Assembly: GCA_023395515.1 (NCBI GenBank) | Contig: JAEWZB010000108.1 | Coordinates: 1 to 30,046, forward strand | Length of the DNA stretch: 30,046 nt | DNA from: Bacillota bacterium | GTDB taxonomy: Bacteria; Bacillota; Syntrophomonadia; Syntrophomonadales; Syntrophomonadaceae | Direction of reading: 5' to 3' | Shown here: positions 7,940 through 14,310 of the stretch, piece after piece | Numbering within the stretch: the stretch's first letter is position 1 | Layout of the letters: every line of letters starts with the position of its first letter | The notes under the pieces: model-generated | What the model was told of the DNA's origin: nothing | Seen by the model: only the letters and a program-made list of their open reading frames with translations | The model's database searches: none | Program-made: the position numbers and the translations under genes

Positions 7940-9175
7940 CTACACGCTTTTATTTTCAGTCCCTTTTTCTGCTCTAGTAATAAAGCCGTCACCAATAATA
8001 CCTTTATCCAGCAATCCCTGAACCTGTTCTTCACTGTAACCCAGTTCATTTAATATATTTTGAGTATGCTGTCCTTTAAATGGCGGCGGTAGTTCAGCGA
8101 TAGCATCATAGGCACTAAATTTAATAGGATTACCAGCCAGCTTGATTTTCCCGGCGGTAGCATGTTCATATTCAACCAGCATATTTCTGGCTTTAGTATT
8201 TTCACTTTCACAAATCTGCGGTACTTCAAGTATAGGAGCAACTGCTACTCTGGCCTCCCGCAACATAGCTACCATGTCCTCTACCGAATAATCTTTCATC
8301 CAGTTGTTAATAAAATCAGTCATCTCTTCAATATTTTGCAGCCTAGCTGCATTACTATTAAATTTAGGATCAGTTGCCATTTCCGGCACTCCCATTAACT
8401 TGGTCATATTGCCCCACAATTTTTCATTGGAAGCCACCACAATGACAAATCCGTCTTTACACTTATAAACATCGTAAGGGCCGCCGTCAGGATGCCGGCT
8501 TCCTTGCCTTTTAGTAGGTCTGCCAGTAATCGTATAAGCGGGAACACTATTTTCCAGACAGGTGAAAATACAATCAACCAACGATACATCAATGTGCTGC
8601 CCTTCGCCGGTCTTATTCCGGTAGTTAACTGCTCCTAAAAGGCCAATACATCCGTAAAGCCCTGCAATTACATCTCCGATCGAGGAGCCGACTCTAAGCG
8701 GTAATTCCGGTAAACCGGTAATGCTCATAAGTCCGCCCATAGCCTGGGCCAGGGCATCATAACCCGGAAGCTTGCTGAAAGGTCCATACTGACCAAAAGC
8801 GGAAATAGAAAGGTATATAATATCAGTTTTTATTTTTTTACAGGCTTCAAAACCTACCCCCAGTTTGTCAGCTACACCGGGAGCAAAATTTTCCATGACT
8901 ATATCAGCGTCTTTAACTAAACCATAAAATATCCCCTTGGCCTCATCTTCTTTTAAATTTAGCTCGATGCTTCTTTTACCCCGATTTAATCCAATAAAAT
9001 ACGTAGATTCCTGGGTTCCCACTGCAAAAGGCGGCCAGCTTCTTTCATTGGAATTAGGGCCGTCATCTTCCACTTTGATAACAGTGGCACCCATATCAGC
9101 TAAAATTTGACTACAGAAAGGCCCCGTGTAAACGCGAGTTAAATCAACTACTTTTAATCCTTCCAGTATTTTCAT
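7940..9175 (-). CDS. CaiB/BaiF family III CoA-transferase
   Basis: At 411 residues this has the usual length of family III CoA-transferases. It begins with LEGLKVVDLTRVYTGPF and ADMGATVIKVE. It then shows NLNRGKRSIELNLK-type and ENFAPGVADKLG segments, and the region RVGSSIGDVIAGLYG with the presumed catalytic Asp168. It moves CoA from a donor acyl-CoA to the free acid, activating substrate without ATP. No acyl-CoA ligase is present in the window, so this is the likely activation step for the operon. A GAGGAGG site lies rather far (13 nt) from the ATG. It follows the thiolase gene after a 155-nt gap with a strong hairpin and precedes the acyl-CoA dehydrogenase by 44 nt. Confidence 0.93.
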   Translation of the reverse strand: MKILEGLKVVDLTRVYTGPFCSQILADMGATVIKVEDDGPNSNERSWPPFAVGTQESTYFIGLNRGKRSIELNLKEDEAKGIFYGLVKDADIVMENFAPGVADKLGVGFEACKKIKTDIIYLSISAFGQYGPFSKLPGYDALAQAMGGLMSITGLPELPLRVGSSIGDVIAGLYGCIGLLGAVNYRNKTGEGQHIDVSLVDCIFTCLENSVPAYTITGRPTKRQGSRHPDGGPYDVYKCKDGFVIVVASNEKLWGNMTKLMGVPEMATDPKFNSNAARLQNIEEMTDFINNWMKDYSVEDMVAMLREARVAVAPILEVPQICESENTKARNMLVEYEHATAGKIKLAGNPIKFSAYDAIAELPPPFKGQHTQNILNELGYSEEQVQGLLDKGIIGDGFITRAEKGTENKSV

Positions 9176-9210
9176 AGCTTTTTATTAACCTCCTCATTTT
9201 TAAAAGTAAG

Positions 9211-9305
9211 GTGCGGGGGGAGAAATTCCAAAATTGCTCTCCCCCAGCACTAAGAATAGATGGGGGAATCGCCGCAGGATAAGAAAATTACTTTTATTAC
9301 CCTGC
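9211..9305 (-). promoter_or_regulatory. Hairpin/attenuator-like region between thiolase and CoA-transferase genes
   Basis: In the minus-strand RNA, TGGGGGAGA (complement of 9238-9246) can pair with TCTCCCCC just downstream, inside a stem closed by GTGC/GCAC (9211-9250). This stem is followed by CTTACTTTT, so it is terminator-like. The same G-run can instead pair with CCCCCA upstream (complement of 9261-9266). A further imperfect hairpin (GCAGG...CCTGC, 9274-9305) precedes it. Mutually exclusive pairing of this kind is the layout of an attenuator. The ligand or signal, if any, is unknown. A simple processing or mRNA-stabilising stem is the alternative. Confidence 0.5.
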
Positions 9306-9330
9306 AGCTAAAATGGGAAATAAACAAATA

Positions 9331-10638
9331 CTAGTCAACCCAGATAATAGCTCCGGCACCTTGAGTCAGTCCGCCGCAAATAGCACAGGCAGCATAGCCG
9401 CCACCATTTTCTTTCAGATTGTATGCGGCAGTCATCATGACGCGGGCTCCACTGGATGTATTAGGATGACCGGCTGCAATAGCGCTGCCGTTCACATTTA
9501 ATTTCTGCTTCAAGGCTTCATATTTAATGGGGTCATTATCCAAAATAGGCTGCTGAGAAACCTCTGCCACCATATCTTCATAGCTGCTGCTTAACCATCT
9601 GTCATTAGAAAGTAGCTTACAGGAGACTAGGGGTACACAGGCAAAGGCTTCATTAATTTCGATGAATTTAATATCATCCATAGACAACTTGGCTTCATCC
9701 AGGCATTTCTTTATGGCAAATGCAGGGGAAACCGGCATGATTCTAGGTTGTAAGGCTATGGCTGAAATAGCCACCAAAGTATAAATTACTTCCCAGCCAT
9801 TAGCTTCAGCATTTTCTCTGGTGGTAAATATCTGGGCAGCAGCTCCATCATTCATGCCCGGAGCATTACCGGCCGTACAGGTGGGATTTCCAAAAATGGG
9901 CTTTAATTTGGCTAAAGCCTCCATAGTAATATCAGAACGATATTGTTCATCTTGATCTAGCACCTTGCTGGAAAGAACATTACCTTTTTTATCTTTTTTG
10001 GTTATTTCATAGGGAACCATTTCATTTTTAAAGAAACCACGTTCCCAAGCTGCCCCATATTTTTGGTGACTGGCCAGGGCTAATTCATCCTGCTCTTCTC
10101 TGGATACACCATACTCAATAGCAACATCGCCAGAGTCAACTGCTACCGGCGCATAGTCTTTATATCCCAGAGGTATAATGGGGTCTTCCATCATGAAGGA
10201 GCTATGTTTTTTACCTTCCCATCTAATATCACGCAGCAGGAAAGGAACGGTGCTAAAACTGGTTGAACCGCCGGTCATTATTATTTTGGCTTCCCCCAGC
10301 TTTATGCTTCTGGCTCCATATTTTACGGTTGACATAGCTGAAGTGCAGGCCTGATCAAACGCCAAAGACGGGGTTTCCGGCGAGATTCCAGCTTTCAGCA
10401 TCGTCTGGCGGGCTACTACCGGAGTATAGGGGTCTTTGCAGTTAGTAGTATCGCCATTCCCCCACCATACTTCGTCAATCAACTTGGGGTCGAGATTAAT
10501 TCTCTCCATGGCATTTTTCATAGCGATTGCACCCAGATCATAAATATCAATATCTCTCATGGAGCCGCCAAAGCGTCCATAAGGAGTTCTGACCGCACTT
10601 ATGCAAACAATATCATCTTTATTTTTTTGAAAACTCAT
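9331..10638 (-). CDS. Thiolase (acetyl-CoA C-acyltransferase family)
   Basis: This 435-residue thiolase is longer than typical 390-residue acetyl-CoA acetyltransferases. The nucleophile is Cys98 (DQACTSAM). The active-site set NEAFA, GHPNTSSGAR (His391) and CGGLTQGAG (Cys421) is complete, although the last motif departs from the common CIGGGQG. It cleaves a 3-oxoacyl-CoA with CoA to acetyl-CoA and a shortened acyl-CoA, the last step of beta-oxidation, or runs in reverse. The extra length lies in the loop domain around residues 140-230 and near the N-terminus. AAGGAG lies 9 nt before the ATG, and the gap to the SDR gene upstream is 27 nt, so it is in the operon. The variant motif hints at a substrate other than plain acetoacetyl-CoA. 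Confidence 0.93.
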   Translation of the reverse strand: MSFQKNKDDIVCISAVRTPYGRFGGSMRDIDIYDLGAIAMKNAMERINLDPKLIDEVWWGNGDTTNCKDPYTPVVARQTMLKAGISPETPSLAFDQACTSAMSTVKYGARSIKLGEAKIIMTGGSTSFSTVPFLLRDIRWEGKKHSSFMMEDPIIPLGYKDYAPVAVDSGDVAIEYGVSREEQDELALASHQKYGAAWERGFFKNEMVPYEITKKDKKGNVLSSKVLDQDEQYRSDITMEALAKLKPIFGNPTCTAGNAPGMNDGAAAQIFTTRENAEANGWEVIYTLVAISAIALQPRIMPVSPAFAIKKCLDEAKLSMDDIKFIEINEAFACVPLVSCKLLSNDRWLSSSYEDMVAEVSQQPILDNDPIKYEALKQKLNVNGSAIAAGHPNTSSGARVMMTAAYNLKENGGGYAACAICGGLTQGAGAIIWVD

Positions 10639-10665
10639 ATCCTAACACTCCTTTAAAATCCTTTA

Positions 10666-11445
10666 TTAGTGGGCTACCCAACCACCATCTACACTGAGAA
10701 TAATGCCAGTACAATAACTGGCTCCCGGGGAAGCCAGGAATAAAGTGGCAGCTTTCAGTTCATCATCGGCACCAAAACGTCGCATAGGTATAGAATTAAG
10801 CATAAGCTCCTCACTTTTATCCAGCGTTCCCAAAGTCATCTTGGTTGGGAACCACCCCGGAGCAATAGCATTAACGGTAATATTATGCTCTGCCCATTTT
10901 ACAGCCAGGTCTTTAGTTAACCCCGCTATAGCCGCTTTACTGGCCTGGTATGCTACTGCATCCATTATTTCTGCGGACGCACCTACAAATGCGGCCAGTG
11001 AAGCCAGATTAATTATCCTTCCATACTTTTGTTTAGCCATGATTTGCCCCGCTTTTTGAGCCATCAGCCAGGAACCGGTAAGGTTAGTGTCAATTACCTT
11101 TTTCCATCCATCCAGTGGGTATTCTAATGAGGGTGCTCCCCAAGTAGCTCCTGAATTATTGACCAGAATATCTACCCGTTTAAATTCTTTCATTACCAGA
11201 TCATATAATTCGTCAATTTCCTCGGGTTTGCTTACATCCACTCTGGCTGGCATAACTTTTATTCCCAGTTCAGATTCCATCTTTTCTGCGGCCTCTTGAC
11301 AGCGATCTAATTTCCTCGCGGCTATAACCACATTGGCACCCGCCTCAGCTAATGCATAAGCCATTTGCACACCAATGCCCGCAGCTCCACCGGTCACTAT
11401 AGCAACTTGCCCCGTCAGGTCGAACAACTCTTTATTACTTCTCAT
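10666..11445 (-). CDS. Short-chain dehydrogenase/reductase, NADP-type
   Basis: A 259-residue SDR with TGGAAGIG (18-25), NNSG (96-99), Ser149, and YQASK (Tyr166, Lys170). In contrast to the two SDRs further left, the second beta-strand ends IAARKLDR, with Arg44 and Lys45 in place of an Asp. This pattern usually binds the 2'-phosphate of NADP(H). Within a beta-oxidation operon it probably interconverts a 3-hydroxyacyl-CoA and 3-oxoacyl-CoA, typically the (R)-isomer for FabG/PhaB-like enzymes. An N-terminal extension of about 10 residues precedes the fold. GAGGTG lies 6 nt before the ATG. It sits 15 nt after hbd and 27 nt before the thiolase gene. NADPH produced here could feed NfnAB downstream. 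Confidence 0.9.
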   Translation of the reverse strand: MRSNKELFDLTGQVAIVTGGAAGIGVQMAYALAEAGANVVIAARKLDRCQEAAEKMESELGIKVMPARVDVSKPEEIDELYDLVMKEFKRVDILVNNSGATWGAPSLEYPLDGWKKVIDTNLTGSWLMAQKAGQIMAKQKYGRIINLASLAAFVGASAEIMDAVAYQASKAAIAGLTKDLAVKWAEHNITVNAIAPGWFPTKMTLGTLDKSEELMLNSIPMRRFGADDELKAATLFLASPGASYCTGIILSVDGGWVAH

Positions 11446-11460
11446 ATCTGCACCTCACAT

Positions 11461-12309
11461 TTATTCGTAATCATAGAAACCTTTACCGGTTTTACGCCCT
11501 AAAAGACCGGCTAAAACTCTCTTTTTCAGCAGCGGATGCGGTTTATAGCGATCACCAAAGTCACGTTCCATCGTTTCCATTCCGTGCATAGCAATTTCAG
11601 CCCCTACCAAATCCAGCAAGGTCAAAGGCCCCATAGGATGTCCGGCACAAAGTTTCATAGCTTTATCAATATCCTCCGGGGAGTTGCCTTCCTCAACTAG
11701 CTTTACTGCCTCATTCATTAAAACATCTAATAATCGGCTCACAATAAAGCCTGCATAATCTACGGCAATAGCCGCCTCTTTATCAATTCTTTTAATGTAT
11801 TCCAGAGTGGCAGCCATAGTTTCATCCGAAGTCAACTGACCACGGATGATTTCCACACCTTTCATAAGGGGTACCGGGTTCATAAAATGAATGCCGATGA
11901 CTTTATCCCCCCGGTCGGTTACACTGGCTATTTCCGTAATAGGTATAGCTGAAGTATTGCTGCCCAAAATAGCTTCCGGCTTGCAGTATTTTTCAAAATC
12001 CTTAAAAATTCTTTGTTTTAAACCCAGATTTTCAAAAACACATTCGATAACCAAATCGGCTTCTTTTAAAGCATCTTGCAGCTCGGTCGTTACTGTGATT
12101 TTGCCTATGGCCAGATTCATTTCATCTTCAGTCAGCTTGCCCTTTTCCACATTTCTGGCCAGATTCTTTTTTACTCCCGCAACTGCTTTTTCCAGGGTGT
12201 TTTCACTGATATCGTTAAGAACGACATCATAACCGGCCAAAGCACTTACTTGAGCAACTCCTTGACCCATAGCCCCCGCACCAATAATCGCAATGCTTTT
12301 AACTTCCAT
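11461..12309 (-). CDS. hbd: 3-hydroxyacyl-CoA dehydrogenase (3-hydroxybutyryl-CoA dehydrogenase type)
   Basis: The start at 12309 gives 282 residues, the standard length of this family, with AGGTGG about 8 nt upstream. The open frame extends further but would overlap the crotonase gene and add unrelated sequence. The NAD site is GAGAMG (10-15) with Asp33 favouring NAD. Catalytic motifs are GSNTS (116-120), and HFMNPVP with His141 and Asn144. The C-terminal dimer domain holds GPLTLLDLVG and ends with GRKTGKGFYDY. It oxidises (S)-3-hydroxyacyl-CoA to the 3-oxoacyl-CoA in the cytoplasm. It lies between crotonase (82 nt gap) and the NADP-type SDR in the operon. Family assignment is secure; short-chain preference is inferred from similarity to the Hbd type. 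Confidence 0.95.
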   Translation of the reverse strand: MEVKSIAIIGAGAMGQGVAQVSALAGYDVVLNDISENTLEKAVAGVKKNLARNVEKGKLTEDEMNLAIGKITVTTELQDALKEADLVIECVFENLGLKQRIFKDFEKYCKPEAILGSNTSAIPITEIASVTDRGDKVIGIHFMNPVPLMKGVEIIRGQLTSDETMAATLEYIKRIDKEAAIAVDYAGFIVSRLLDVLMNEAVKLVEEGNSPEDIDKAMKLCAGHPMGPLTLLDLVGAEIAMHGMETMERDFGDRYKPHPLLKKRVLAGLLGRKTGKGFYDYE

Positions 12310-12391
12310 TTTTAAACCACCTTTCTTTCTTCTGAAAATATCTGCCACTTTCATCTGCTGACCAACCTTTATATAGCAATCCGGATATAAA

Positions 12392-13180
12392 CTACAAAAT
12401 AAAATGTGCTTTTCTCTTTTCAATAAAAGCTGCCATCCCTTCTTTTTGATCAGAGGTAGCAAAACACTCGGCGAATAACTCAATTTCAGTTTTCAAGCCG
12501 GTTTCTAAATCTATATCTGCTCCTTTATCAATAGCAGATTTAGCCAGTTCCAATATAAATCCGGACTTCCCGCTGATGATTTTTGCAATCTCCATAGCTT
12601 TACTAAGAACCTCATCATGGGGCACTACATGATTAACCAGCCCTATTTCATAGGCTCTTTTTCCGTCAATAATCTGTCCGGTATAAACCATTTCTTTGGT
12701 CAGGTTAATCCCAATTAACCTCTGTAACCGCTGGGTCCCTCCGCCGCCAGGAATAATACCTACATTGATTTCTAATTGCCCGAATTTTGCTTTTTCAGAA
12801 GCGACCCGAATATCACAGCACAGGGCAATTTCACAGCCTCCGCCAAAGCAATAACCATTTATGGCCGCTATTACCGGCCGGGGAAAATTAGCTATAGCCT
12901 GTTGTCCGCCAAATACTATCTGCCCCGCAAAGCTTCGGGCTTCGACTAATGAAAATTGGGCCATGTTAGTTATATCCGTACCTGATGCGAATGATTTTTC
13001 CCCCTCACCGGTAATAACTACCACTTTTATGTCTTTATCAGTCCGCATTCTGTTAAAAGCGTCCTCCAGTTCAGCAAATACGGTTTCATTCAAAGCATTC
13101 ATCACTTCGGGGCGATTTAGCTTAACTAACATAATATGGTCTTCTAAATGGCAGCTTATGGCGCTATATTCATATCCCAC
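12392..13180 (-). CDS. Enoyl-CoA hydratase (crotonase family)
   Basis: This 262-residue crotonase starts with GTG; AGGAGAG is 8-9 nt upstream. The start overlaps the MaoC stop by 11 nt, suggesting translational coupling. Oxyanion-hole segments are ASGTDI (65-70) and GYCFGGGCE (109-117). The two acid/base glutamates of hydratases appear at Glu117 and Glu137 (FGQLEINVGIIPGGGGTQRL), so true hydratase activity is expected rather than a divergent crotonase-fold reaction. It converts trans-2-enoyl-CoA to (S)-3-hydroxyacyl-CoA and would pair with the Hbd-type dehydrogenase encoded next. Confidence 0.94.
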   Translation of the reverse strand: MGYEYSAISCHLEDHIMLVKLNRPEVMNALNETVFAELEDAFNRMRTDKDIKVVVITGEGEKSFASGTDITNMAQFSLVEARSFAGQIVFGGQQAIANFPRPVIAAINGYCFGGGCEIALCCDIRVASEKAKFGQLEINVGIIPGGGGTQRLQRLIGINLTKEMVYTGQIIDGKRAYEIGLVNHVVPHDEVLSKAMEIAKIISGKSGFILELAKSAIDKGADIDLETGLKTEIELFAECFATSDQKEGMAAFIEKRKAHFIL

Positions 13181-13607
13181 TTTTTACTCTCTCCTTTCTT
13201 GGTATCATAAGAGCCTCACCCTCCAAGACCACTTCACCTTTCTGATTGGTACAATACGTACGCAAATATACCCGATTTTTACTTTCGTCTTTTTCAGTCA
13301 CCTCCACTGTTGCGGTTATGGTATCGCCAATAAGTACCGGTTTAACAAACTGGCACGATTGTTTTACATATATGCTGCCAGGACCAGGTATTTTAGTGCC
13401 CAGAACTGTAGATATAAATCCTAAGGCCAGTATTCCGTGGGCAATTCGGCTGCCAAAAGGTGTTTCTTTGGCATATTCATGATTTATATGCATGGGATTC
13501 ATATCACCGGTAACACCTGCAAAATTGTAAATATCATATTCAGTAACTGTTTTAGTAAAGGTATCCTTATCCCCTATGTTTATATCTTGGATAGTCTTGC
13601 CTTCCAT
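13170..13607 (-). CDS. MaoC-family (R)-specific enoyl-CoA hydratase
   Basis: This 145-residue hot-dog-fold protein resembles PhaJ. The hydratase motif GDMNPMH supplies the catalytic pair Asp35 and His40, followed by a second conserved segment FGSRIAHG. Such enzymes hydrate 2-enoyl-CoA to (R)-3-hydroxyacyl-CoA or dehydrate the (R)-isomer. It is the first gene of the operon: the start lies about 38 nt from a sigma-54 promoter and has an AAGGGGG site 9 nt upstream. Its stop overlaps the crotonase GTG start. Having both (R)- and (S)-specific hydratases side by side suggests entry of an (R)-hydroxy acid or epimerisation of the 3-hydroxyacyl-CoA. Confidence 0.92.
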   Translation of the reverse strand: MEGKTIQDINIGDKDTFTKTVTEYDIYNFAGVTGDMNPMHINHEYAKETPFGSRIAHGILALGFISTVLGTKIPGPGSIYVKQSCQFVKPVLIGDTITATVEVTEKDESKNRVYLRTYCTNQKGEVVLEGEALMIPRKERVKSGI

Positions 13608-13644
13608 GCTCTAAGTCCCCCTTATCTTCTCTCACCCTCTAAAT

Positions 13645-13661
13645 AGCAAATATTATGCCAA
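13645..13661 (-). promoter_or_regulatory. Sigma-54 promoter of the beta-oxidation operon
   Basis: On the minus strand the sequence TTGGCATAATATTTGCT matches the sigma-54 consensus (T)TGGCAC-N5-TTGCW with one substitution. GG (-24) and GC (-12) are exactly 10 nt apart. The expected transcription start is near 13634, giving a leader of about 27 nt before the MaoC ATG. Such promoters need an AAA+ enhancer-binding protein bound upstream; candidate sites lie at 13780-13816. Confidence 0.8.
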
Positions 13662-13779
13662 TTACAGATTTTTTTCTTTATAAGTTGCGTAAGACCAAGT
13701 ATCTAGGCATATAAAAACTTTTACTTAAATCAGTTTCAAGATAATCTACTTATTTCTATTTATCTCAACGTCTTGTTTT

Positions 13780-13816
13780 GGGACACATGTGTGCGGGACA
13801 CTTGTGCGCGGGACAC
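13780..13816 (-). promoter_or_regulatory. Triple GGGACAC repeat, candidate enhancer for the sigma-54 promoter
   Basis: GGGACAC occurs at 13780, 13795 and 13810, an exact 15-bp period. The units read GGGACACATGTGTGC, GGGACACTTGTGCGC and GGGACACTTTTTT. Two units share the pattern GGGACA-N2-TGT, a degenerate dyad. They lie about 120-155 bp upstream of the -24 element, the usual distance for enhancer-binding-protein sites. The same half-site appears in a palindrome at 15926-15939 near two more sigma-54 promoters. Confidence 0.6.
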
Positions 13817-13831
13817 TTTTTTTATCCGCTT

Positions 13832-13901
13832 TAATTCTGGGCCAGAATAATTAAACGTCTCCATTTGGTATTAAGCCTTTGAGCATGGCATTCTGCAGAA
13901 T
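13832..13901. promoter_or_regulatory. Two ATTCTG/CAGAAT palindromes
   Basis: ATTCTGG-G-CCAGAAT (13834-13848) and ATTCTGCAGAAT (13890-13901) share the half-site ATTCTG. They lie about 55 bp centre to centre in the noncoding stretch between the terminator of the transporter unit and the GGGACAC array. They could be operator sites of a second regulator. No gene is visible in 13820-13990, and nothing else stands out there. Confidence 0.35.
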
Positions 13902-13996
13902 CACCTTGGGCAGATAAGAGCATACAATAATCCTTAATATCTTTCTAAGCTAGCTTCTCTGTCACATATCGTTTAATATTTGTATCCAGAAATCAG

Positions 13997-14036
13997 TTGA
14001 AGTGAAACATCTTAAATAACTGATGTTTCACTTCAA
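13997..14036. terminator. 15-bp perfect hairpin after the small membrane protein gene
   Basis: TTGAAGTGAAACATC (13997-14011) and its exact complement (14022-14036) enclose a 10-nt loop. It lies 27 nt past the stop at 14063 of the leftward transporter unit. The T-run after the stem is better in the rightward direction (AATTTT) than leftward, so it may be a weak terminator or an mRNA 3'-end stabiliser. It separates the two leftward transcription units. Confidence 0.6.
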
Positions 14037-14062
14037 TTTTCCTGTGGTGAACATTTATTAAA

Positions 14063-14278
14063 TTACTTATCCAATTCATCAACAATTTGCTTATTTCTTC
14101 TGGCATTTACATAAATAACAAATTGCAAAAAAACCATTACTAGTAAATAACTTAACCAATAAAATACTTTGTCTTTAAAAGAAAACCCTTGATCAATACT
14201 CGTCCAATACAATAAAGTAACTCCGCAAAAAATAATGACGGATGGAATTAAAAAAAATGAGGACTTTAATATGTTCAT
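14063..14278 (-). CDS. Small two-helix membrane protein, possible transporter partner
   Basis: I do not recognise this 71-residue protein. It contains two hydrophobic helices, about residues 7-26 and 38-57, joined by a short charged loop (DQGFSFKDK). It ends in a charged tail (NARRNKQIVDELDK), predicted cytoplasmic. AGGGAGG lies about 6 nt before the ATG, and it starts 32 nt after the MFS stop, so the two genes are almost certainly co-transcribed from the sigma-54 promoter. Small two-helix partners are known for other secondary transporters (for example TRAP and SSS-type systems), so an accessory role is a reasonable guess. No homology supports it. Confidence 0.75.
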   Translation of the reverse strand: MNILKSSFFLIPSVIIFCGVTLLYWTSIDQGFSFKDKVFYWLSYLLVMVFLQFVIYVNARRNKQIVDELDK

Positions 14279-14310
14279 GTTCTTCCTCCCTCAATCACCT
14301 GCTACTATTT

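Noticed and set aside
12310..12483. N-terminal extension of the 3-hydroxyacyl-CoA dehydrogenase
   Set aside because: It would overlap the crotonase gene, matches no family sequence and lacks a ribosome site; the ATG at 12309 gives the normal 282 residues.
12861..13424. 187-codon plus-strand frame opposite crotonase and MaoC
   Set aside because: It runs antisense to two conserved genes with intact catalytic motifs and resembles no protein family.
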